Assembly: GCA_947561585.1 (NCBI GenBank)
Contig: CANNZV010001114.1
Coordinates: forward strand, 1-64,000
Reading direction: 5' to 3'
Origin: Caprella mutica
Lineage: Eukaryota; Arthropoda; Malacostraca; Amphipoda; Caprellidae
DNA: 64,000 bases
In this document: positions 1 through 11,040 of the stretch, one piece after another
How the letters are laid out: every line of letters begins with the position of its first letter
How positions within the stretch are numbered: the stretch's first letter is position 1
The notes under the pieces: generated by a model
What the model saw: the letters and a program-made list of their open reading frames with translations, nothing else
Told to the model about the DNA's origin: nothing
Database searches by the model: none
Program-made: the position numbers and the translations under genes

Positions 1-387
1 CAAAGTACATTTTTCCTTTCAGTCAAGAGATTTTAAAAGATTAGTTCTAAAATCTCTACAAAATAAATTCTTTTTCTCATCAAAACTGTATTAACAGCAA
101 CTGGATAAAAAGTAGAGTTTGAAGAGGTCCAACATGTTGGAAAATTGTTTGTCAAGCAGTAAAATTGAAAACTTTGTCAAACAGTAGAATCGAAAACTAA
201 GACTGTAACACATTGTATACTTTTATGTGACGGTGAATATTTATACATTCTGACATACAATCATGTTTAGAGACTATGAGTTATATTGACCAATTTAGGT
301 ACATTGAATATAATTATTTTTGATACCTAGATATCACAACCAATATTTACCAAACACATTGACGAATTATAAGCGTGTGGACGTGTA
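1..387. other. No feature seen
   Basis: AT-rich sequence without a convincing coding frame, repeat or RNA gene. It leads directly into the 32-bp minisatellite. Confidence 0.5.
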
Positions 388-1735
388 CAGTGAGTCACTG
401 TGATGATGTACTTACTATCAGAGTAAAGAGTCACTGTGATGATGTACTATCAGAGAAAAGAGTCACTGTGATGATGTACTATCAGAGAAAAGATTCATTG
501 TGATGATGTACTATCAGAGGAAAGAGTCACTGTGATGATGTACTATCAGAGAAAAGAGTCATTGTGATGATGTACTATCAGACAAAAGAGTCATTGTGAT
601 GATATACTATCAGACAAAAGAGTCATTGTGATGATGTACTATCAGAAAAAAGAGTCATTGTGATGATGTACTATCAGAGAAAAGAGTCACTGTGATTATA
701 TACCATCAGAGAAAAGAGTCACTGTGATGATGTACTATCAGAGAAATAAGTCACTGTGATGATGTATTGTCAGAAAAAAAGAGTCTCTGTGATGATGTAC
801 TATCAGAGAAAAGAGTCACTGTGATGATGTACTATCAGAGAAAAGAGTCACTGTGATGATGTAAAATCAGAGAAAAGAGTCGCTGTGATGAAATACTATT
901 AGAGAAAGAGTCACTGTGATGATGTATTATCAGAGAAAAGAGTCACTGTAATGATGTACTATCAGAGAAAAGAGTCACTGTGATGATGTATTATCAGAGA
1001 AAAGAGTCACTGTGATGATGTATTATAAGAGAAAAGAGTCACTGTGATGATGTACTATCAGAGAAAAGAGTCACTGTGATTGTGTACTATCAGAGAAAAG
1101 AGTCACTGTGATGATTTACTATCAGAGAAAAGAGTCACTGTGATGATGTACTATCAGGGAAAAGTATCACTGTGATGATGTATTATCAGAGAAAGAGTCA
1201 CTGTGATGATGTACTATCAGAGAAAAGAGTCACTGTGATGATGTACTATCAGAGAAAAGAGTCACTGTGATGATGTACTATCAGAGAAAAGAGTCACTGT
1301 GATGATGTTCTACCAGAGAAAAGAGTCACTGTGATGATGTACTATCAGAGAAAAGAGTCACTGTGATGATGTACTATCAGAGAAAAGAGTCACTGTGATG
1401 ATGTACTATCAGAGAAAAGAGTCACTGTGATGATGTACTATCAGAGAAAAGAGTCACTGTGATGATGTACTATCAGGGAAAAGTGTCACTGTGATGATGT
1501 ATTATCAGAGAAAGAGTCACTGTGATGATGTACTATCAGAGAAAAGAGTCACTGTGATTGTGTACTATCAGAGAAAAGAGTCACTGTGATGATGTATTAT
1601 CAGAGAAAAGAGTCACTATGATGATGTACTATCAGAGAAAAGAGTCACTGTGATGACGTACTATCAGAGAAAAGAGTCACTGTGATGATGTACTATCAGA
1701 GAAAAGAGTCACTGTGATGATGTACTATCAGAGTT
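388..1735 (+). repeat. 32-bp minisatellite, about 42 copies
   Basis: The sequence shows a head-to-tail array with unit GAGTCACTGTGATGATGTAC followed by TATCAGAGAAAA, period 32 bases. Most copies differ by zero to three bases. Occasional 31-base copies and substitutions (such as GATTGTG for GATGATG) recur at several places, which suggests block duplication. No coding frame runs through it. Confidence 0.95.
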
Positions 1736-1759
1736 AACAGTATAAATTATTAGTTTTTT

Positions 1760-1919
1760 AATTGTATAGTAAATGTACTTGGTACTTCTAAGTATTTTAA
1801 AAAGTACTTGGTACTTGTACTTTGAAAGTACTTTTTTATTTGAGTACTTGGGCAACTACTTCAAGTACATTCATTTACGAGTACTTGAACTTAGTACTTG
1901 TACTTTTCGCCCATCTCTG
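1760..1919 (-). mobile_element. hAT-type terminal fragment
   Basis: Read on the minus strand, the fragment starts CAGAGATGGGCGAAAAGTAC and continues with repeated AAGTACTTGA-like words for about 150 bases. CAGRGRTGGGC is a usual hAT terminal sequence, and AAGTAC-rich subterminal sequence is typical of such elements. No partner end or 8-bp duplication was found, so this looks like one surviving end. Confidence 0.5.
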
Positions 1920-2690
1920 CCGGTATATAGTCCCTCGTTTTTAATTTCCTATATTAATGTCAGCAATATAACCTTTGATTCAAAAGCAAACGTTAAACCC
2001 CGCGTACTGATTTGTGATTAATAGCTAATTAAATATTCTCATAATTAATTAATCTTAAATTATACAATAAATTAAGTGTATGTTAAATCAACATATATGT
2101 TTGTTCAATATTTATTATGTTTACATTTTTATTCTCCATGTCAATTGCACAACTCCTTCATTTTTACAATATTTCTTTATATGTAATAAGTATTATTAAT
2201 TAATATACAATCCAATTCGATCGAGTGAAATTGTCAGAGAATTAGGTACTATTGGTAGGTAATAGCAGTTTAATAATCATAGATGTTGTGTTGCAAATTC
2301 TAAATATTTCACAAACATATATCGAAGTTGTTTTATAATGAGTTCAAACGAATATTAAGCTTGAAGGCTTGTTCAATTCTCAAATTATAAAAAAAATAGA
2401 CAGTTAGCGCGTTATGAACTGTTGATTTAAAGATGCGTTGTGTAAACAAATAAATTGTACTCTGTCCCTAATACTAATATTTCTTTGTTTCTTCTCTTAG
2501 TATTTTAAACCTTTTCTAAGAAAGATTTTAGTTTTTAATTTCAATATTATATTTCATTTATATCTTTAATATTTATGTATTTACATATTTTTCTAATAAA
2601 TTGTCTACATTAAATTATTATTTTTGTTTTGTATACTAAGTAAAAATGAATGTTCCTTAACTCCTTAACGTTGGGCGAACAACATTTTCA
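1920..2690. other. No feature seen
   Basis: AT-rich intergenic sequence. Only short chance frames are present and no repeat structure was recognised. Confidence 0.5.
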
Positions 2691-2737
2691 TAAATTAAAA
2701 TGTTTTTATTGACTAAAGTCATTAAATTGCCAGTAAG

Positions 2738-2818
2738 TGACTGGCAGCTTTCCGCCTGGCAGTTTTCCGCCTGGCAGTTTTCCGCTTCGGCCGTTTTCCG
2801 CCTGGCAGTTTTCCGTGT
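2738..2818 (-). repeat. Foldback arm type F, 15-bp subrepeats
   Basis: Five imperfect 15-base units lie here, read on the minus strand as GGAAAACTGCCAGGC. The outer edge reads GGTACACGGAAAACTG, which fits the terminal rule shared by the complete foldback elements of this window. No opposite arm was found nearby, so this is a solo or truncated arm. Confidence 0.6.
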
Positions 2819-2824
2819 ACCCCC

Positions 2825-2998
2825 ATATCTGTACCATATGTTACCCATATCTGAACCATATGTTACCCATATCTGTACCATATGTTACCCATATCTGTAC
2901 CATATGTTACCCATATCTGTATCATATGTTACCCATATCAATACCATATGTAACACATATCAGTACCATGTGTAACACACATCAGTACCATGTGTCAA
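2825..2998 (+). repeat. 22-bp tandem repeat, about 8 copies
   Basis: The unit is ACCATATGTTACCCATATCT plus GT, repeated about eight times and drifting to ACCATGTGTAACACACATCA at the right end. It abuts the type F foldback arm on the left and a SINE tail region on the right. The short open frames across it are by-products of the 22-base period. Confidence 0.9.
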
Positions 2999-3093
2999 GA
3001 AATTAAAAAGATCATACTAATTTTATTGCCATTTCTTACTTTACTGTATATGGTGTATATGTAATTCGCCTGTATATTATTTAGTTTAATGTT

Positions 3094-3228
3094 ACATATT
3101 GTTATATACAAATTAAATTGGAAGAAATGGGGAAAGAAATGAAGTGGTGTTTCCGGAAACGAACTGGTGTTCCTGTAGTTTGCTCTTGTTTTGAGTCTGC
3201 GACATATCCACTGAGCCATCCTGGACAT
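3094..3228 (-). mobile_element. tRNA-derived SINE, copy 1
   Basis: On the minus strand, a tRNA-like head (GTCCAGGATGGCTCAGTGG) is followed by about 60 bases and then by a tail beginning CACTTCATTTCTTTCCCCAT and ending at TATAACAATATGT. Head and tail match the plus-strand copy at 41116-41240 almost base for base. Homology stops at the same tail position in both copies, which defines the SINE end. The B box is degenerate here (AGTTCGTTTCC). Confidence 0.7.
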
Positions 3229-3870
3229 GATGGAAGTATGATTGGAATGTTGTTTATCCAATATGAAGTCTTTAAAGTTATTATGAATAAATTTATATTC
3301 ACTTTAGATGATTTACTTCACTATAGAGCAGGGGTGGGCACATGTTGTGTTTTTCAGTACCGAAATATGGAATAACAGTGCCGTTACCATTTTCTTTTCG
3401 TTTTTTAAATTGCAGGGGATACTGAGTAATTAAAATGAGAGAGAGAGGGGGGGGGGAGTAGATTTTATCGAGGTACGTACAATCGTACATACTTGGAACA
3501 TAAATATTTGTAGCATATTCATTATTTGAATTAAAATCAATTAATAAATGGTATATAATTATACTTCTATTTTTTCACAATATAAACAGAAATAAGTTGT
3601 TTTGCATTTAAGTAATAAAAATTTAATAACTAATTCATAAAATCACAGGATAAATGAAAATGGCTTCTTAACTTATTAAAAAACGGAATAAAAATGATTG
3701 CACAAATTTTTACTAGTATAAGAAGAACTGATCTAGACTACTTACTTATATATATACTTTAACAGTAGACTAAAAATACCTTATTAACGTATAAAATTGA
3801 CTATCACAGTATCAAGGTAATTACAAATATTCTTTTCTTCAATTAGTTTACGATCCTCTTTTATATTATA

Positions 3871-5461
3871 CACTACGTGCCACACTTTTGTGCAGATCAC
3901 ACATTTTGCTGTAAAATGAGTATAACTCATCCAAATCCATTGAAATTTTCAGTAGACACTTGTCCAATACAGATGTAACATGCCAAGAAATTTCAAATGC
4001 CTGTGATACTTATTGGTGAATTGACAAGGATTTTTCCTAAAAAGGTATAATTTCAGAGTACCACGCTCTTGTGCAGGAGGATAAAAGTGCTTATATAACG
4101 TTCAAAAACAATTTTATTTAACTCAAAAAGTGTTATTTATATGCAGGAGCTACAAGAGTGCAAATTTAATTACTTCGAAAATACAAAATTAATGAAATTA
4201 TAACAAAAACTGCATTTTAATTATTAATACCCAGTAAAACCTCCCCTCTTGTCAACGACCCTCAAAAGACGTCTATCCATGGAGCTAGTCAATTTATTTA
4301 TAGTATCTGGTGTTATCTTCTCACAGATTTTCTCAATTTCCCTCCAGAGGTCCTCCTTGTTTGTGAATTGATGTCCTCCCGCATACAACTTTTGTTTTAA
4401 TATGGACCAGAGGTTTTCAATTGGATTTAAATCCGGTGAGAGGCTGGGCCAGACCATCAATTTATCATCCGAGAACTTAAGAGTTTCCAGGTAACTGCGG
4501 GTGGCTGTAGCTGCATGGGACGGGGCGTTATCATGCATGAAAATGATCTTTTTCTTGAGTGCAGCTGTTTGTCTCTTCAGCCACGGAACAAAATTGTTCT
4601 TCAAAAGCTAATATAATTAGCTGACGTGATTTTAACGCCCTCTGGTACACGGAAGGGTCCCACCAATCTGTCTCCAAGTATTCCAGCCCACATCATAACA
4701 CCTCCTCCTCCTTGTTGACGACGAATCCTCTGAGGACGAGAAGAGCCATGGGCAGTCCATGACTTTGCCCAACCGTCAGGGCCGTCAAGAGTCGCTCGCA
4801 TCTCATCAGTGAAGAGCACAGTCTGGAAGTCTGTCTTGAGATACTTCTCAGCCCAAGAAACTCTTGTTTTCTTGTGTGACTCCTTCAAAGGAGGCCTGAT
4901 AACGGGTGAAACATGAGAAGCCATACTTCTCAAGATCCTGCAACGAGTGGTTTTGGGGACTTCCTCCATACCTGCACTCTTGAAAATTTCCCCACTTGTG
5001 GCAGTGGAGTTCCTCTTGAGTTCCCTCTTGATCCTGGACAAGTTCCGCCAGGTTGCTACTTTCCATTCACCCTTATCCTTACGAGTGACCTTCCTCATGG
5101 GATCATCAAAAAATTTCTTCACTGTACGTGGGTCACGACCGATTTCAGTGGAAATAGACTTTGCATCATGACCCTCAGCCAGCATGGATACTATCTTACT
5201 CTTTTCAGAGTCAGAAAGACACGGGCGGCGACTCATTTTCGATATTTAAAAATGTGAGGACAACAAACACAAGAGCGTAGCACGGTTAAATAATGTAAAA
5301 ATTGATCATACTCGGTTAATAAACAACGGATTACCTTCAAATTTTATACATAACCTCCTAGTGAGGGTTTCCATATTAACTGCAAATTTCATTTTATTTC
5401 ATTGATTTTTACTCATTTTATCCCAAAATTTGTGATCTGCACAAAAGTGTGGCACGTAGTG
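3871..5461 (-). mobile_element. Tc1-like element, DD37E type, full length
   Basis: A perfect 30-base terminal inverted repeat (beginning CACTACGTGCCACAC) bounds 1591 bases, with TA on both outer sides. Inner inverted copies of an ACGCTCTTGTGCA-like word lie near 4060 and 5270. Each end therefore carries two related sites, as in the IR/DR type of Tc1 elements. It contains one transposase gene on the minus strand, broken by a single frameshift. It sits inside a hAT element and so is the younger insertion. Confidence 0.9.
4224..5236 (-). pseudogene. Tc1-like DD37E transposase, one frameshift
   Basis: Cut-and-paste DNA transposase. The first frame (5236-4601) opens with MSRRPCLSDSEK. It has an N-terminal helix-turn-helix (AEGHDAKSISTEIGRDPRTV) and the first catalytic Asp in FTDEMRA. 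The second frame (4604-4224) holds the second Asp in HDNAPSHA and the Glu in SPDLNPIENLW. Thirty-seven residues lie between the second Asp and the Glu, the DD37E spacing. The frames meet in a run of four T at about 4603-4606; one missing T explains the break. About 335 residues when joined, normal for the group. The ATG at 5236 is just inside the right end. Everything else is open, so inactivation is recent. Mobile, not a host gene. Confidence 0.9.
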
Positions 5462-5602
5462 TATATCCTTGTAATTTATAAAGCAGTCAGGGCTAAATAT
5501 TCTTTGGAAGAAAATAAAGCACCTTTTCCCTGGTGGGCACGAGTGCCGCTCTGAGTGCCAAAATAGCAATGAGTGCTGCATTTGCCCACCCCTGCTGTAG
5601 TG

Positions 5603-6004
5603 TGTAGATGATATAAGAGTGGTATAGAAAACTAGCATTATCATGGCAGACTACATAAAGTATTTTCTTTCTTTTTCAAATATATTCATTATTCAGTGTA
5701 TTTAATTTCTCAGTACTCTAAATATCAGAACGGATCACTACACATGACTTCATTAAAGAAAATTCTTACTGGAAGAACTGTCATGAAATACAACTAATTT
5801 ACTATATAGATATTCATAGAAAACTCAAAGCAATTTGTGGCAAACTAAACTAAATATATTCACATAAAAGTTAGTTCGCTAAACAGGGTTCTACTAAACA
5901 GGATGTTTCACTATACAGGAGTTGACTATGGTGGAGTTCTACGTAATTATACAATGAATAGATTGATTGTCCTCTTTCACATAATTGTATTTAGAGTTCA
6001 AAAG
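5603..6004. other. No feature seen
   Basis: AT-rich unique sequence between the hAT element and the 61-bp minisatellite. No coding frame or repeat was recognised. Confidence 0.5.
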
Positions 6005-6426
6005 TAACAGATGTTAACCATGTGTAATTTACCACATTACAACCACATGCCAATTACCATTTCAATAACAGATGTTAACCATGTGTAATTTACCACATTA
6101 CAACCACATGCCAATTGCCATTTCAATAACAGATGTTAACCATGTGTAATTTACCACATTACAACCACATGCCAATTACCATTTTAATAACAGATGTTTA
6201 CCATGTGTTATTTACCACATCAAAACCACATGTCAATACCATTTCAATAACAGATGTTAACCATGTGTAATTTACCACATGTCAATTACAATTTTAATAA
6301 CAGATGTTAGCCATGTGTAATTTACCACATTACAACAATTACCATTTCAATAACAGATGTTAACCATGGGTAATTAACCACATGTCAATTGCCATTTCAA
6401 TAACAGATGTTAACCATGTGTAATTT
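6005..6426 (+). repeat. 61-bp minisatellite, left part
   Basis: About seven units of period 61 contain TAACAGATGTTAACCATGTG and CCACATGCCAATTACC, some with internal deletions. The array stops in mid-unit at 6426, where an inserted element begins, and resumes at 7538 at the matching place in the unit. Confidence 0.9.
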
Positions 6427-7537
6427 CCCAAGCAACACAAGTAAATGGGGCCCATGTTGGCACTGGCTGTACAAATAGTATTGGTTCTGTGTGGTTATTT
6501 TCAAAGTGGGCTAACATGGTGACAGCATGGGCTGTTATGTTGAAACTCTCTTGGCCCAAGATGTTGCCAATATGTTAATCAGTTTCAGCCATTTAATGTT
6601 GATACGTTATATAGTAATCAGGTTGGGCCAATATGACAATAATTCCGTCGGACGGATTCGCCACATTGAACCAACCTTCTGCCAAGGTATCATTCCATGA
6701 GAATTGAAAACCACATTATCCCCATGTAATTTCTAGGTTACTTTTCAGTCTGCCATATCTTGCCCATCTGGTAGCCATGTTGGTACAATGTGTCCTGGTT
6801 GGCTCTAGGACAACTGGTACCTGGGCAACTCGTACCCGGACAACTCGTACCCGGACAACTGGTATACAGGACAACTGGTATACAGGACAACTCGTACCCG
6901 GACAACTGGTGCCCGATTTTCATAATTTCGTGTTAAATGTACCTAATTATAATAACTGAATAATATACAAGTCCGATTTTCAAAAATTAGTTAAATGTAC
7001 ATAATTATAATAAAAATTGAAGGCATAATAAAATAACCAATTCTTTTTATTGCAATGAAACATACATAAACTGACAATTCAAATGAGGATAAAGTAGGAA
7101 GTTTTATAGAGACTACAATATAGACTACATTACAAAATTCGTATGATCTCACTTCAAGAGTCTTCCATTTCATGATATACATTTTCAAACATAATACGCG
7201 AAAAATATATTAGAACCAACAGTGCTAATTTAATTAAATTAACCTCTTTTAATATACTTAAGTTAGCAAAGTTAAATATATAGGAACCTAGCACAGCTAA
7301 AGATAAAATTAAAATTTTTATAGAGACTAAAATACAGACTACTTTACAAAATTCGTATGATCTCACTTCAAGAGTCTTCTATTTCATGACATATATTGTA
7401 TATATATATATATATATTAAATCGGGTACCAGTTGTCCGGGTACGAGTTGTCCTGTATACCAGTTGTCCGGGTACGAGTTGTCCGGGTACGAGTTGTCCA
7501 GGTACGAGTTGTCCGTGCACCGTCCTGGTTGCTTGGG
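6427..7537. mobile_element. TIR element with CCCAAGCAAC ends, split by a foldback
   Basis: Perfect 10-base inverted ends CCCAAGCAAC (6427) and GTTGCTTGGG (to 7537) interrupt the 61-bp minisatellite. Joining the flanks restores the repeat unit if a TT is duplicated. The element carries no coding frame. A foldback element (6801-7521) sits just inside its right end, so only about 390 bases belong to the outer element. Similar ends (CCCAGGTAAC) bound 40144-41657. Confidence 0.65.
6801..7521. mobile_element. Foldback element type C
   Basis: Two inverted arms are made of 15-base units GGACAACTCGTACCC. The left arm is at 6801-6915 and the right arm, inverted, at 7423-7521; they surround a ~500-base loop. 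The outer ends read GGCTCTAGGACAACTG and, inverted, GGTGCACGGACAACTC. A perfect 9-bp target duplication GTCCTGGTT lies at 6792-6800 and 7522-7530. The loop holds a direct repeat (7111-7185 and 7325-7397) but no gene. This is a non-autonomous element; the 9-bp duplication recalls Mutator-like or Drosophila foldback elements. Confidence 0.85.
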
Positions 7538-7875
7538 TTACCGCATTAAAATCACATGTCAATAACCATTTCAATAACAGATGTTAATCATGTGTACTTT
7601 ACCACATTAAAACCACATGTCAATGACCATTTCAATAACAGATGTTAACCATATGCAATTTACCTTATTATATCCACAACATCTGTTATTGAAATGGTCA
7701 TTGACATGTGGTTTTAATGTGGTAAATTACACATGGTTAACATCTGTTATTGAAATGGTCATTGACATGTGGTTTTAATGTGGTAAATTACACATGGTTA
7801 ACATCTGTTATTGAAATGGTCATTGACATGTGGTTGTAATGTGGTAAATTACACATGGCTAACATATATTATTGA
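7538..7875 (+). repeat. 61-bp minisatellite, right part with inverted half
   Basis: This continues the 6005-6426 array after the inserted element. Units are direct until about 7674 and run in inverted orientation from there to 7875, making a large palindrome. The inversion point lies within TTATATCCACAACATCTG. Confidence 0.85.
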
Positions 7876-7975
7876 AATTGTAATTTATACTCTCATGATC
7901 TCATTCCCTCCCATTACTAATATAATGATATTAGTGCAGAGCTTCCAATGTGTGATAACGAGGGCCCATAGAATT

Positions 7976-8160
7976 TTATTTTAAATTAAACTTCATTTTT
8001 TTAAATTAAAGTTGAACTATTTTAAATTAAAGTTGAACTATTTTAAATTAAAGTTGAACTATTTTTAATTAAAGTTGATCTATTTTAAATATAACTTGAT
8101 TTAATTTAAATTAAACTTAACTTATTTTAAATTAAACTTGAATTGTTTTAAATTAATGTT
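7976..8160 (+). repeat. 22-bp AT-rich tandem repeat
   Basis: About eight copies of a unit like TTTTAAATTAAAGTTGAACT plus AT, with drift at both ends. Confidence 0.85.
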
Positions 8161-8914
8161 AAAAAGCTGTAGATTATGTGCACTCGGTAGAGCATGTACC
8201 TTCGCCTCCGCTTTGACCCATTCTCTCCCAAAATTTAAGAAACTGCTAACTGAATAATGACCAATCGTCCCACCAAGTTTCATGTTTAATAATATGGCAT
8301 GTGATAGTTTTTGTATTCTTTTATGTTTGATTTTGATTATTATTTGGAATTTGCGGGTAACTTTTGGGTACCAAATAACTTCTAGCATGTAGTCATATTT
8401 GACTTACCCCGAAAGTTGCCCTAAACTGAACTAATGTTGGTGCACGAGATGCACTTTATTAAGTCTCTTCCCAGCTATCAATACAATTAGACTTTAAATC
8501 ACCGCCAAGCCACACCAGTCATGTCAGAGTAAAGTCAACGGTGAGAGTCCCGGCGAATGGAGAGGAGCTGGATCAGTGGCCACTGAATAGTCTTCGCAGT
8601 GGGAAAACAGCCTATGGTAAATAGTCTTATTTTGACTCATGCAAAGTGAAAATGGTGTTACCCTATAAAGTTAACTAGACCCAATTTTATTTATAGTCCT
8701 CAAAATTTTAATCTAACATTATTAACGTTACATGCCATAGTATTTATACTTTTGAAAACATTCATTATTTATTTAAAGATTGTTCAGCATATTGTGCGGA
8801 GAGCGTCAGACTACTTAGCTACCACTACTGGCCGAGGTTCCTGTCTTAACGATTCATTCTCATCGTGGTGGTATCTTCCTCATTTCTTGTTTAGGTAATT
8901 ACCGTTAATAACCT
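8161..8914. other. Mostly unannotated; short dispersed-repeat fragment
   Basis: Bases about 8255-8300 (TGACCAATCGTCCCACCAAG) match the repeat family at 10190-10610. The rest shows no gene or repeat that I recognise. Confidence 0.4.
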
Positions 8915-9786
8915 TGCTTACCTTTAAAATCTTACTTATCTTTAAAATCTTACTTACTTTTAAAATCTTACTTACCTTTAAAGGGAGGGTGCGTGTAAAA
9001 TCAAACATATGTTAATATGTGTTTTAATGGAATCAGCATATTTAATTATGTATGATTACATACTCTGTTCATCTAAATAATACTTATTAAAGAAAATAAA
9101 ATTTAATTTATTTTGAAAAAGCGCCATCTAGTGACAAATAGCATAAGCTTTGCACGAGTCATTGACGCCATCTTGCTGTGATTTCACAAACGTTGTGCAA
9201 AAAACTTTAGTATATCTGCGAGTAATAGTATCAATTATAACTCTAAAAATACTTTATTTGTTAGTATATTGTATATGAATCACAAATTTATTTATTTATA
9301 GCTTATTTGGGAAGATAATCAGACATTCTATAAACGTTCATGAAGATTGTTCTGGAACGTTCTGGAAATAATGTAAACAGCACCATCTATGAGATGATCG
9401 CATAAGCTTATGTTAACTAATAAAAACCCTAATTTCTCTGAAAATACAGTGATTTGAGATGAAACATTTCATATACGTAACTAATCATTGTTTATTTATA
9501 ATATTATGAACAAATATTTGATATGAAAATTAGACGCACCCCTTTAAAACCTTACATACCTTTAAAATCTTGCTTACCTTTAAAACCTTACTTACCTTTA
9601 AAACCTTACTTACCTTTAAAATCTTACTTATCTTTAAAATCTTACTTACCTTTAAAATCTTACTTACCTTTAAAATCTTACTTATCTTTAAAACCTTACT
9701 TACCTTTAAAATCTTGCTTACCTTTAAAATCTTACTTATCTTTAAAACCTTACTTACCTTTAAAATCTTGCTTACCTTTCTTTAAA
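8915..9786 (+). repeat. 18-bp minisatellite split by a MITE
   Basis: The unit TTACTTACCTTTAAAATC is repeated about four times up to 8982 and about fourteen times from 9543 to 9786. The period is a multiple of three, so the right part is open as a Leu-Pro-Leu-Lys-Ser-Tyr repeat of about 90 residues. I regard that as an accident of the repeat. The two parts were one array before the insertion at 8983-9542. Confidence 0.9.
8983..9542. mobile_element. 560-bp MITE in minisatellite
   Basis: The ends GGGAGGGTGCGTGTAAAATC and, inverted, GGGGTGCGTCTAATTTTCAT bound a non-coding segment. It is flanked by TTTAAA on both sides, at the same place in the 18-bp unit. The duplication contains TTAA. Superfamily unassigned. 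Confidence 0.65.
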
Positions 9787-9892
9787 ATACCACAGAGTTA
9801 TAAATTAAAACTAGCGACTCTCCATCAATTAATTTATTGTGATAAATAAAAACTTATTTTTTCTCAAAAGTTACCTTAGTGTGCCACGTGCT

Positions 9893-10035
9893 ATTACCGG
9901 CAGTCCCTAGGTCTACTATCCTGCGTCTCTTACCAGCAGCGCCTAGGTCTACTCTCCTGCGTCTCTTACCTGCAGCGCCTAGGTCTACTCTCCTGCGTCT
10001 CTTACCAGTAGCGCCTAGGTCTACTCTCCTGCACT
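9893..10035 (+). repeat. 36-bp tandem repeat, four copies
   Basis: The unit contains CTTACCAGCAGCGCCTAGGT and CTACTCTCCTGCGTCT, and is clearly more GC-rich than its surroundings. Frames on both strands are open because 36 is divisible by three. Confidence 0.85.
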
Positions 10036-10189
10036 TGGCCACGACAAACCAACCTGATTTCATCCTGAGGACTTAATGTCAAACCGGAAATTAAATTATG
10101 TACATATTAAATAAAAACTAAAATTCTTTTATCTAATTTTTCCTCTCAATTATTTCTAGAATAATTATTTTCTTAGGTTTTTCATTATT

Positions 10190-10610
10190 TCATGCAATAT
10201 GGTACAATACTTGGTCAATACATTGACCAATCGTCTCATCAAATTTCAGACAATTTGGTTTAATACTTTTGGAGTTATTGAGTTACAAATGGCCTTGACC
10301 TTGACCTTTGACTTGATCGCTCCCAAAATGTAACAAAATGGTTCATGTATAATGACCAATAATCCCATCAAGTTTCATGCAATATGGTTCAATACTTTTT
10401 GAATTATAAATGACCTTGACCTTTGACCGGGTCGCTCACAAAATTCTATCAGCAGGTCACTGGACATTGTCCAATCTTTTCATTAAATTTCAGGCTATTT
10501 TGTTGAATACTTTTTCAGTTAAGCGAATAACAAGATGATAAATAAATAAATAAATAAAGTCCGATGAAAATATGACCTTCCCGCATTCTGCGAAGGTAGC
10601 TAATTGCTAT
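10190..10610 (+). repeat. Dispersed repeat with ~100-bp internal units, copy A
   Basis: Three related units each contain a TGACCAAT word, a CATGCAATATGG-like word and GACCTTGACCTTTGAC. A tail follows with GATAAATAAATAAATAAATA and GACCTTCCCGCATTCTGCG. An inverted copy lies at 41775-42260. The GACCTTGACC words are inverted nuclear-receptor half-sites (TCAAGGTCA); whether they bind anything is unknown. Confidence 0.7.
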
Positions 10611-11040
10611 TATAATGTATAGGATCACTCAAGTTTCAACGGGTTGGAACATAACAGGTGTTGAGTTATGGCCCAGTACGGATTCACCCGCTGTACGTTT
10701 CTCCCCTATTCTTCAATATTCAAGATGGAGCATTCTTCACTGGAAAGATCATTCTTTGGGACAACACTTCTCCCAATTAGATATATCATGAAAATATTTA
10801 CCAGAAACAGTTTTGACATTAAAAGTAAATCACAAAAATTCAGACCTTAGAAGTAAATAAAAAAAAACTCGGACGGTAAAAAATTGAATCAGAAAAAGGT
10901 TCGGACCGTAAAAGTAAATTTAAAAAATTCGGACAGTAAAAATCAAACGGTTTCAGGCCGTAAAATTAAAGAGATCCAACAGATTTATTTCTAAGTTTTC
11001 AAAGCATTCAAATAAATTTACTATTCCTTTTCTAAAATAT
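10611..11040. other. Weak repeat of TTCGGAC words
   Basis: Irregular copies of a TTCGGACAGTAAAAAT-like word occur at 10840-10970. Otherwise no feature is seen. Confidence 0.35.

Larger units (their letters stand above)
3329..5594. mobile_element. Non-autonomous hAT element with nested Tc1
   Basis: The termini are CAGGGGTGGGCA on the left and TGCCCACCCCTG on the right. They are flanked by 8-bp direct repeats CTATAGAG (3321-3328) and CTGTAGTG (5595-5602), which match at six of eight positions. Terminal sequence and duplication length are those of hAT elements. Without the Tc1-like insertion at 3871-5461 the element is about 675 bases with no coding capacity, so it moved with a transposase supplied elsewhere. 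Confidence 0.75.

Noticed and set aside
388..1735. Possible CRISPR-like array
   Set aside because: The 32-base units are contiguous with no unique spacers; this is a minisatellite in animal DNA.
4224..4604. Separate small gene downstream of the Tc1-like transposase
   Set aside because: It begins at a TTG in the T-run and carries the second and third catalytic residues of the same transposase; it is the other half of a frameshifted gene.
9523..9849. 108-codon frame of LPLKSY repeats as a low-complexity protein
   Set aside because: Follows the 18-bp tandem repeat exactly and starts inside a MITE.
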